Shown: positions 55,504 to 64,000 of the stretch, piece by piece | Layout: each line of letters begins with the position of its first letter | Position numbering within the stretch: the stretch's first letter is position 1 | Source: Cercophora sp. LCS_1 | Taxonomy: Eukaryota; Ascomycota; Sordariomycetes; Sordariales; Lasiosphaeriaceae | NCBI GenBank assembly: GCA_036250225.1 | Contig: JAPZLL010000006.1 | Span: 1 to 64,000, forward strand | DNA length: 64,000 nt | Reading direction: 5' to 3' | Position numbers and translations under genes: made by a program | The notes under the pieces: generated by a model | Seen by the model: the letters and a program-made list of their open reading frames with translations, nothing else | What the model was told of the DNA's origin: nothing | Database searches by the model: none

Positions 55504-56590
55504 CTAGCAGGTAAAGACCGAAGGCCCAGGGATGGTGTAAGTTGAAGCTAAGAATCCGTCAGCAGACAATCCCTGCAACGAAGGCTCAATACCAACTTAC
55601 CGACGTAAGCGTTATAGGTAACACCGGGGTCAGTGGCCTTGTAGGCGCCGGGGAATGAGACCAAGTTAGTTGAGGGAACGGTCGAGCCACTGCCGGAGAC
55701 GTTGAGCTGATGGCACCCGGGGTAGAACTGGGCACCGGGATACGCCCAAGCAGCGTGCAACGCGATGATCTCGTGGCGGACGAGGTAGTAGCCCTTCTTG
55801 AGGCAGGAAGGGATGGTGTAGGTGTAGGTGGCGGGGGAGCTCATCAAGGAGGTCTGAACAGTTGTTAGCGAGACACTGAGAGGGAATGGTGTTGGGTGTC
55901 TTACGGCAGCCCAGGTGTTGGAGGTGCCGGTTCGGCCGCTGGAAGTCATGTCAAAAAACTTTCGCGTGGTGAAAGGGGCTGAGTCTTACCCCTCCTTGAC
56001 CTTGAACCAGACAGCGCTGCGGAGGATGTCAGAAACGTGTTCGGCAATTTGGGGCCCGTCGACTTACGAAGTGCCAGGGCTCCAGTTCTGGCATCCGGTA
56101 TCAGGGCAACGAGCCATGTAAGTCAGGACGGGACCCATGTGGGAATCGGGCCACAGAGTCCAGTGCAGGGTAACGGTCGATCCCGCAGCAGCGGCGGCGT
56201 GAAGCTTGGCAGGCTCGGCGCCGGTGTTGCACTGGATGTCATTGATGCTGACATTCTCGACGGGGCCGTTTCCAGGGATGGAACGCGAGATTCTGTCCGG
56301 CTGTTCGGGGTTAGTCGTGGGGATTGGAACTTTCCTCCCGCGATGACTGACCTTGTTGTTGCCCATGTAGGGGTCCATGTACGGCTGTTGTCGTGGTGTC
56401 AGCGTCGCGGAGCAAAACCATATTGGTCGAAGAATACCTGGTAGAACTATTTAGGAGTTAGCATATGAAGTCACTGTGTGATGGAAGGCTATTTTACCTG
56501 GTAGAACTGCCCGCCAATGGTGGCATTGTCAACATAACCGTGCGCCGCAACCAGCCCAACGCTGGCGAGGATGGTGTAGAACGACTTCAT
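55504..56590 (-). CDS. AA9 lytic polysaccharide monooxygenase, 241 aa, eight exons
   Basis: Exons (descending): 56590-56498, 56446-56438, 56384-56352, 56300-56068, 56016-55990, 55938-55905, 55853-55601 and 55547-55504. Introns are 51, 53, 51, 51, 51, 51 and 53 bp. A 16-residue signal peptide ends before His17 (VAA|HGYVDN), which becomes the N-terminal copper-brace His. Also visible are the second His (WPDSHMGPV), axial Tyr region (QFYPGCHQLNV), AWAYPGAQFYPGC and the conserved start of the domain (GGQFYQ-FYQ-PYMDPYMG). The C-terminus is TYTIPGPSVFTC. It cleaves cellulose or related glycans oxidatively outside the cell; no CBM1 is attached. It resembles the Neurospora single-domain AA9 group with the same FYQFYQPY motif. 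Confidence 0.92.
56438..56446 (-). other. 9-nt microexon (Phe-Tyr-Gln) of the AA9 gene
   Basis: Reads ttctaccag between a TAG acceptor and a GTATTC donor. It repeats the last nine bases of exon 1. Family members carry FYQFYQPY, so the microexon supplies the second FYQ. Confidence 0.75.
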
Positions 56591-58019
56591 TTTGAAGGTT
56601 TGTATGTGCTGAGAATGGAATGCCCGAGTAAGACGTGGTGATCGAAGGCAGGAGGAAGATAGGGCAGAGGACTCCCTGGTCTATATACTTCTTCACGACA
56701 AGTCATCCCCAGAGCTTCCCCGGATTTCGTCCCGTCGTCCCCCTTTGGTGACATTCCGAAGACGACGCCGTCACTTGCCACAGACTGATCAAGCCAATGG
56801 CTGTCAAAACATGGACCTGGGTCCTTGGCGGTCTTGGTTGAAGCTGCAAGCGGCGCGATGCTATAGGATGATCCCCGCTTCATCCTCGCACAAGATGCGG
56901 GATCGGGACCCGTCTTGTGACTTCCAAGACTTCCCGGCCCAGATATTCAGGTTTTCTCTGTGGTCGACAGAGCCGCGCTAGCGGAGTATGATGAATATGG
57001 GGAACCTGCTTCCGAGATTTAGTCTGCGTAGCATCGGAGAGGGGCCAAACTGGCGAGAATTGACCCACCAATGAAAAGACACAAACACGGCGTATTCGCA
57101 CACAGTGGCGCCCAATACTACCTGCTGAACCCTGGTGTCGGATCTCTGGGGAATATACCGTTCGGTATATCGCCCGTTCGGGGTTTCGTTAGACTGCGTC
57201 GTCAGCCAGGTTAGCGTGGAGCTGACGGAGCAGACACCTGGCGGGTCTCCCAGTTTCAGCAGCTGGTGTCTTGTCCCTGTTTCCCATGTGCAAAAGTTCT
57301 CAATACTTGGTTGCTCGGCTTGCATCCAGTTTGGTCAACAGCGGCAGCCGGCCCGGTTACAAAGCCGGGTCCGGATGCTTTGGGCCCGCTTTGTCGGGCG
57401 CCAAGAGCCCGCCGCGACTGCCGGGTGGACCCGTTGCACGGCTGGATGGTGAGGAACCCGCGGCGGCATAGCACGCTATGCGTCCGTGTAGAGCCGATGC
57501 GAAGCCCGGAAAGCGGTGGAATACTGTTTTCCATGCCTGTTGCTAGAGAGCGACTCGTGTTTCTGTTTGTGCTCCCAGGAGATTTGAAGGGGGCATCCTT
57601 CCCTGAAAATCGCCCCAAAGCGGAAAAAGGAGTTCGGACGATTGCACTTTCGCGTTCGGGATGATGGTGCTGCTGATGATCGCCACCGGATTTGCTGAGC
57701 TATAGCTCTTGTTATTCTGCCAGATCTGTTGCTGAGGGGCCGAGCCAATTGAGTTGCGCAAACGCATGGCTCGTGGAGGCGACGCATGATCGTCCGTGTT
57801 TCAGCATGACGGAAGTCGCGATGAGACGACATCAGCCGCCACTGGTTCCGAGGTTCATCTTTTCGAGATTTTTTTTGACCAGCAGATTCAAACTTGTTCA
57901 CTCCTCCTATTTCAATAAGATTCTGTGCTTGAGCTGGCTCACACGCAACAAACCTTTGGACGAAGTGCGACTGTCGTCGAGATCGATGTCAAAAGTCGGT
58001 CAGCCAAGTGTATGACACG
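56591..58019. other. 1.4-kb intergenic region, no gene
   Basis: Divergent promoters of the AA9 gene and the fused hydrolase gene. Short frames without motifs. Confidence 0.5.
56680..56690 (-). promoter_or_regulatory. TATA-like box of the AA9 gene
   Basis: The reverse strand reads gtatatagacc about 95 bp before the ATG at 56590. Sequence match and spacing only. Confidence 0.4.
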
Positions 58020-61013
58020 ATGCCGAGCTACGAGCCCACCCCTCGACGATTCTCCATAATCACGGTGTCTCGGTCTGCATCAAGACGAAATAGCATCGAC
58101 GATGAGTCGCGACCGTCGCTGGCCACAGGCCCTCCACCGACACCCTCGTTTTCAACACCTGTTGACCTCGCCGAGGCGCTCAGACATTTGCAGCATTCGG
58201 ACAAACCAGAAGGCGACGATGGCAGGGAGCGTGGCAGGAGCAGACAAGTTGTTGGAGAAAGGGCCCTTCAATCCACATGGGGTCACAATGAGCCGATAAA
58301 AGTCCCGGCGGCAAGACGAGATAGCAGTGCGAGTACGCGCGACCGTATCGCAATGTGGGAAGAAAGGAGTCGAAGCCAGAGCAAGGGTCGAAGCAAGAGC
58401 AGAGGAAGGGACTTGGGTGCGGGCAGCAGAATAAGCGTTGTGCCTGAAGTGCCGGAGCTCTTGGCAGCACTTTCGAAGTTGGGAGAGAAGGAGCGAACGT
58501 CGGAGGAAAAGTCTGCAGCTGCACGACAGGCGCTAGAGGCATTGGAAGGGAAGGAGCATTCCATGACCTCACAGCAAGAGGGAGAAGAGGGGGACATTCC
58601 GCTGCAAACACGCAACCCTGAGCCGGAGGTGGTTTCTCCCATCGACGATGCACCGAAAACACCTTCACCAATAGGGCAAGTTGAGGTCCCAAGGAACGAA
58701 TTGCCGGAAGACCCATGGAACACAAACAACGAAGACTCTCAGCAATGGCAATCAGCCGAATCAGAAAGAAAAGCGTTCCCGAATGCATCGCCGCCCAGAC
58801 CGCAAACACCAATCAGGGTTAGCCCTGAGCAACTGCCGACGCCGGACGCAACGCCACGCTCAACGGCAAGCCCGGTCTTCAAGTCACGGCCAACCATACT
58901 AGACTCGAGCAATCCGGAAACTGTGAGTCTTAGCGATTTGTCGACACCGCTTCCGCCTTCCACCCCAGTCCGGGTTACGACGGTCCCAGCTCCGCCTCTG
59001 ACACCTGAGGACACTCCTGGTGAAAATCTCAAGCGGGCGGAGTCCCCTGTTCAAATGACGTTTGGGGAAGCGTTGACTCCAACCCAGCCATTAGATGCTC
59101 TTCATATTACCTCGGAGCCGATACGATCCCCGAGCCCGAGCATTGAGCCGACGTACCGGCCCGTGAAGGGCGGCACTGTCGATGATCTAGGTGATGAGGA
59201 TGACTTCGGTCTTCCCGCTCTTCCACCCGCAGCTGCATCAGCAGCAGCAGCAGCAGCAGCAGCAAAGTCTTCCACGGGAAGTGAGCAGGAAAGGAGACCA
59301 AATGCCCAAGCCATCAGGGACTGGCCTTCCCAGCGACCTGTTGCAACCCAAGATGTGCCACCAGAGGAGGAAGATGCTCGGTATCACAATGTCTGGAGAA
59401 TTCAAGACTACGCACCCGAGTTCCCTCTCCCAGCTGAGCCAATAACCCGGCTGGACGCGGAGACAAGACCTGACTTCAGCGGGAACCCTCTGCAAGGTCT
59501 CCCCAAGAGCCAACTCTCAGCGGAGGCCGAGCCCTACAAGCCTCTCACCCGCGAGGCAGCAAATCCCTACCCATACACCGCCAAAACACGAGGGGCAGAA
59601 GGTTTTTCCGTCGACATCCCACCATCTCCAACCACCACATATGTCCCAGGAGAGCAACGTCGTCAGCACCGGCAACGCAGCAGGAGCAGAAACGGTGCCA
59701 GAGAAGGCGACAGGTTCACCCGCCGCAACCGTCCCGGGAAACACGAATGGGACGCGCCTCCGGTGATTGAACGCGCCATCCATGCAGCTTCCGTCAGCGT
59801 GATCCAAGGCCTCACCATGCCAGTTGAGCTCTACCGCGGCCTTCGCGACACCTACTACCCCCTACCCGATCGTCCTGACATCATCAAGTCCTACCCCGTC
59901 CGACGTCGGCTCCCAGTCCGGTGAGTTACCTACCTTACCCATGTCGTTCCCATTTCCGTACTAACGCCTTTTAGCATATTCTTCCCATCCCATTACGATC
60001 TCACCTCCCCTGCTCTGCTGCCAACCATTTTCACCATACATGGCGGTGGTTTCACAGTCGGTTCCGCTTCTGACGACGATGCTTGGAACCGCTCGTTCGC
60101 CGACTCGTATACCATCCTCGTCATCGCTCTCAACTACGCCAAGGCTCCCTGGGCTGTCTTCCCCTCGCCCCTCCTCGACGCTGAAGCCCTCTACCACGCC
60201 GTTCTCAACGACGAGTCCCTCCCTATCGATCGCATGCGCACCGCCATTTGTGGTTTCGATGCCGGCGCTAACCTCGCTCTCGGTCTGGCCCAACTTCCCT
60301 CCGTCAAAACGGGCTACGACCCCTCCCGCCATGCCGGCCACGAACACGAATACTATGTGAACCCCTATCCACACCAGCCGCCAAGATCACACCCACCGCC
60401 TGCTGCAGTTGTCTCGGTCTGCGGCATCCTGGACTTTGGCATGTCCGCTGCCCGGAAGGCTAGAACTCGACCCTACAAACGTTCGCTAAAGGGCCCAAGA
60501 GGATGGGGCCCAGGACTGGACTGGATGGCCAAGCTATTACCCAGCAGCGCGTGGAGCTATATCCCGTATGGACACGATATCTCGGATCCGTTCCTCTCGC
60601 CTGCCTACGCATCACGCGCGGAACTGCCGCCACATGTGTTTGTTATCGCGGCCGAGCTGGATTGCTTGGCGCATGAGAGCTGGAGGACAGCATGCTCATG
60701 GGCGGGAAGGGCGATGCCTGACACGGATGTCATTGTGGGGAGGAGAGGCCCAAGTCGGTGGAGGGGCTGTTTGGATGATGGAAGGGGCGAGAACGCGGCC
60801 AAGTTCGGATGGACCGAGAAGATGACAGTTGGGGGCGTGGATGGGAGCACGAGGTGGTTGTTGGTGCCGGATGTGGTGCATGGGTTTGATTCGGCTGGGT
60901 GGAGAAATAAGTACTTGTGGGGCGATGAGGAAGCAAGGCTGGACTCTGAGATGAAGACTATCGCCTATCAGAGGGAGCTGGCTGAGTGGTTGTGGGGGAC
61001 GGTGTGGAGGTGA
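58020..61013 (+). CDS. alpha/beta hydrolase (HSL-like) with long disordered N-terminus and Asp nucleophile position, 979 aa
   Basis: Exons 58020-59920 and 59975-61013, with a 54-bp intron (GTGAGT, CTAAC, TAG). Start MPSYEPTPRRFSIITVSRS; an upstream GTG is in frame but not needed. About 590 residues are Ser/Pro/Glu-rich with RS-like blocks and a short poly-Ala run. Exon 1 ends in ELYRGLRDTYYPLPDRPD. The hydrolase domain has the HGGGF oxyanion motif (TIFTIHGGGFTVGS), acid region ELDCLAHES and His in VPDVVHGFD. The usual GDSAG elbow is replaced by GFDAGANLAL, placing Asp where the nucleophilic Ser should be. Function unknown: a pseudoenzyme, or Asp-nucleophile chemistry as in epoxide hydrolases and dehalogenases. 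Confidence 0.85.
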
Positions 61014-61548
61014 GACCTGAAAAGAGTGGGTAGTCGAAATAGGCCGTGAACACGCTGGCGGCAGGGTGCCAAGTAAGTAGGTAGGTAGTTACCTAGGCGC
61101 GTCTGATCGCCATGCAGGTAAGTTCGGCAGTGTTGGCATCAATACACGAAGACGTACTTCGCCAGTTGAACATCAGTAACATTGAATCATCCTTACAGAC
61201 GCGAAGCAGCCGCAAAACGCAAAACGCAGGGGCAGGTGGCAGGTATGGCGGTGTGAACGCCCCGTCATGATGCGTCAATCAATGATTGGGCAAAGTTGCA
61301 TATCATGCTGTGGGACCGCCTTAATTTGTCTCTCTTCCCAATGGTCGGGCGTGGGCTCAGCAGTGAGGCTTGCCGGTGTGCCTTACCCCGCTTCCGTGAG
61401 AGACAAAAAGATTGTGATAGCTAACAATGCCACGACACACATCGAGGGGAGGGCGGATATCTCCCATTTCACAATTACCCGCGGGGAGGTGGAGATGCTT
61501 CATCGTTTATGTGGACCAAGCACAGAACGATACCAATGAAACGCAGTC
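61014..61548. other. intergenic; TAGG-type tract
   Basis: No gene. It contains gtaggtaggtagttacctag near 61078-61097. Confidence 0.45.
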
Positions 61549-63203
61549 ATGGATCCCGCCACCATCATCGGAACAATTGGTGCTGTTGCAGGCACCCTCG
61601 ATGTTCTCGCTAAAATCATACGATTCATGTCCGATCTGAGGAGCCGGTGGATGACCTCAGACATTGTTTTGACCACATTCGAGGCACAGGTCGTTGCTGT
61701 CAATAGCGCGTTGCTCAGTGTTGATGAGTGGGTACAAACAACAAACCCAGAGTCATACCCACAGCTTCTCAGGGGTGTTGATCTTTGCGTGGCACAATGC
61801 GCAACGTTAGCAGACGCCATCGACTTGGAATTGGCTTCACTTCAAGCGCTTGGAACCGACAAGCCTCGGGTCGTCGCCAAGGCGAGACGCCTCCTCAAAA
61901 CAAGAGAAATGAGCGAAGTCCAAAGTCATCTGAGCCACATCGCCGGGGCCTTGACCTTGTTGGTAGCCGCTTGCAACAGGTATTTATTTGGGCTTTATCT
62001 TTCAACCAAACTTCGATGTTGCATGGCCAATCCATTTGCTGAAATTGATTTTGATAGGACGTCATTGACAGATCAAGAGACGTATTACCGAGAAGACGCA
62101 TCTATTGCGCAAGCGCTACGGAAAGTCGAAGAGGACAACGCATCGTTGCGCGCTCTGAGGGATGCGGATTCGATTCTAACACATTCAACTAACACCACAA
62201 GCAGCTCAAAGGATTCATCCTCATGGGCAGAAAAACCTCTTCAGGACTTTGAGTATGAGCTGCTAGGAGTCCTGATCTACAGAGTGGTTTTACGGGGATC
62301 CGTAAAGAAAGCACTTCGCAATCAACAAGGAGATTACCAAAAGAGACCCAAAAGCACAACGAACACCCCTCGAAGAGAAACGTGACGCAACTCCACAGAG
62401 CCTGCCGGGATGGGGAACTATCAACAGCCAGAAAGCTGGTCAAGGATGGGGCCGACACAGAAGCCGAGGACAAGGGTGGGCTCACGCCCTTGATTTGGGC
62501 TTCGAGAAACGGTCACGCTGCCGTAGTAACGATGCTTTTGGAGAACGATGCCAGTTCCGGGGCGAAGGATGACACTGGTGGCAGCTCTTGGACTTGGGCG
62601 GCAGAGTTTGGGCATGCACATGTTATCAAGTCGCTATCGGACCACCACCTCAAAAAAAGGAGGAATAACGCATGCGATAAGTTGTCGCCCATCGAGATGG
62701 TTGAAGGCGGCACAGATAACAGTACGAGCACCGTGGCCGATGACAATCATGGGATCGAAGCGAGGAATGGCTGGGGCGGGGCAGCCTTGATGGGGGCTGC
62801 TGAGCGCGGCCACGCAACTATTGTGGAGTTGCTGTTGCACGTCGGTGCTGAAGTCGAAGAGAGAGATGGACGTGGGCAGACAGCCCTGACATGGGCCTCC
62901 AAGTATGGACAGGAGAGTGTTGTTAGGTTGTTGCTCCATAGAGGGGCTAACATCGAAATCAGGGACGGATGGGACCAAACACCGCTGATATGGGCCACGA
63001 AGAATGGGCATTGTGTGGTTGTGGCCCTTCTCGACAAAGGAGCGACACCTTGGGATGCGCCCGAAGAGTGCAAGAATCGACTGGAAATACCATCGTCGGA
63101 GGAATGTTACTACAAAATACCAAATCCCGAAACATCGACTCCAGCATTATCGACTCCGCCATCAAAAGGAACAAAAGTCTACTCAGGGGATGGGGATAGA
63201 TAG
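61549..63203 (+). CDS. Helo-like N-domain plus ankyrin-repeat protein (no NTPase)
   Basis: Exon 1 61549-61979, intron 61980-62057 (78 bp, GTATTT...TAG, stop-free), exon 2 from 62058. Start MDPATIIGTIGAVAGTLDVLAK, the typical opening of the fungal STAND N-terminal (Helo-like) domain, a cell-death execution module. The C-terminal part (frame from about 62360 to 63203) has about six ankyrin repeats (TPLIWASRNGHAAVVTMLLEN, GGAALMGAAERGHATIVELLLH, TALTWASKYGQESVVRLLLHRGA, TPLIWATKNGHCVVVALLDKGA). The two parts are in different frames and the junction at 62300-62385 is unresolved. A 53-nt intron starting gtaaag at 62302 would join them in phase but lacks a good branch site; a frameshift is the alternative. 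No NACHT or NB-ARC lies between. Confidence 0.65.
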
Positions 63204-63791
63204 GTGGTTTACCCCTGGAATCTAGTCTAGGGCTGCAGTACCTCATAGTCCACTACCTATATATGGAACCGGGCGCCAACCTTGTTTCTAGCCTCGACTT
63301 TGTGCGGGAGTCCCAGGAAAGGAGGAGCGGTCCTTTGGAGTTTTTTTTTTTTTTGTCTTTTTTTTTCAGTGAAATTCATACTGTGACTCGAGTAAGTTAC
63401 CTTTCCATTACTTGGGACCTCGCCGACGGGGGATTGGAGCTTGCGGCGCCGAGTTAGGTAAGTAGGTCCGAGACCACCCGCATCGTCCACGTGCAAAGTC
63501 CGAGCAAAGTTCCCTTCCCGCAAGTCTAGTACAAGCATATTTTACCCTGTTCATATCCTGCCTCGGGAAATCGGGCAGCCGTGAGTACCTTTGGTACGTA
63601 CATAGCCTATTAGGTCACATTCCATGAAAAGCAAACACAATCAGGATCCATTATTATCTGGCATGCGATATGCCCTTCCGCGAACACATCTCCAACGAGT
63701 TGTGCCACATAAAAAGAGGCCCTAGGGATGAGATGTCGAAGTTGTACGATGGGAAAGTCCTCCACAGACAACTTTTTCAAAACCCAACAAA
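63204..63791. other. intergenic; T-rich runs at 63342-63366
   Basis: No gene recognised. Promoter of the partial gene at the right edge. Confidence 0.4.
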
Positions 63792-64000
63792 ATGGCCCCT
63801 CTTGTACTCGACCCCCCAACTCCCGAGGCTCCAAGCCCGCCTATTCCCAACATCCACCCAAATACACGCCCCAAAGACACATGGCTCTACCCCGACGAAA
63901 TCGCCCACGACCTCGACAACCAAACCTCCCTCCCCGACTCTGTCATCCAAGAAACCTACACCTGCGCATGGGAGTACACCCGCAGCGTGATCCCCGTTTA
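63792..64000 (+). CDS. partial gene running off the right edge
   Basis: Start MAPLVLDPPTPEAPSPPI at 63792; the frame is open to the window end (69 codons). A Pro-rich N-terminus is followed by KDTWLYPDEIAHDLDN and ETYTCAWEYTRSVIPVY, which looks like the start of a folded domain in a fungal protein. The family cannot be named from this fragment. Confidence 0.55.
   Translation, partial: MAPLVLDPPTPEAPSPPIPNIHPNTRPKDTWLYPDEIAHDLDNQTSLPDSVIQETYTCAWEYTRSVIPV

Noticed and set aside
1..64000. tRNA or rRNA genes
   Set aside because: None recognised by eye; a tRNA covariance scan would be needed to exclude them.

Overview
The window looks like chromosomal DNA of a filamentous ascomycete (Pezizomycotina, most like a Sordariomycete). 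The support is short spliceosomal introns of 45-100 bp (GTRNGT donors, CTRAC/CTAAC branch sites, YAG acceptors), HET-domain genes, a NACHT-ankyrin receptor, an AA9 lytic polysaccharide monooxygenase, DUF3632 and PTH11/SAT4-type families, small cysteine-rich secreted proteins and an AzgA-type purine permease. Exon coordinates were worked out by hand from splice signals, reading frame and family knowledge; no search was run.

Layout. 0-3.9 kb: a hydrolase-NACHT-ankyrin NLR on the minus strand with a near-identical 99-bp ankyrin array. 5.3-11.1 kb: three consecutive damaged genes (FAD oxidoreductase, rhodopsin-like membrane protein, HET protein). 11.7-12.7 kb: a 971-bp element with 93-bp terminal inverted repeats. 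13.9-20.1 kb: a ZNFX1/Hrr1-type helicase with an in-frame stop and an N-terminal frame change. 20.4-26.0 kb: an alpha/beta hydrolase, a possible RNase-like fragment, a DUF3632 gene, an orphan copy of a ferric-reductase first exon, and a small secreted protein. 26.7-29.2 kb: a bacterial-type phosphoenolpyruvate synthase. 30.1-32.4 kb: a zinc-finger-like protein made of two duplicated modules. 33-37 kb: small membrane, secreted and DM13 proteins, including a 55-residue six-cysteine peptide encoded by two tiny exons. 37.3-43.1 kb: a ferric-reductase-like oxidoreductase, an LDH-family protein lacking its catalytic His, and an aquaporin with altered NPA boxes. 44-49.4 kb: a cysteine-rich protein, a methyltransferase-like protein and a purine permease. 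49.7-54.6 kb: an intact HET gene and a four-exon membrane protein with a one-base frameshift. 55.5-56.6 kb: the AA9 enzyme with a 9-nt microexon. 58-61 kb: an alpha/beta hydrolase with Asp in place of the nucleophilic Ser. 61.5-63.2 kb: a Helo-like N-domain plus ankyrin protein. 63.8 kb to the end: the start of another gene.

The genes do not form one pathway, and no secondary-metabolite backbone enzyme is present. What stands out is the density of fungal self/non-self and cell-death families (NLR, two HET genes, Helo-like-ankyrin) together with an RNAi-type helicase, several broken genes, and at least three enzyme-fold proteins whose key catalytic or pore residues are replaced. Several frame breaks fall in homopolymers, so consensus error must be excluded before calling those genes dead; the in-frame nonsense codons and the internal deletion are harder to explain that way.
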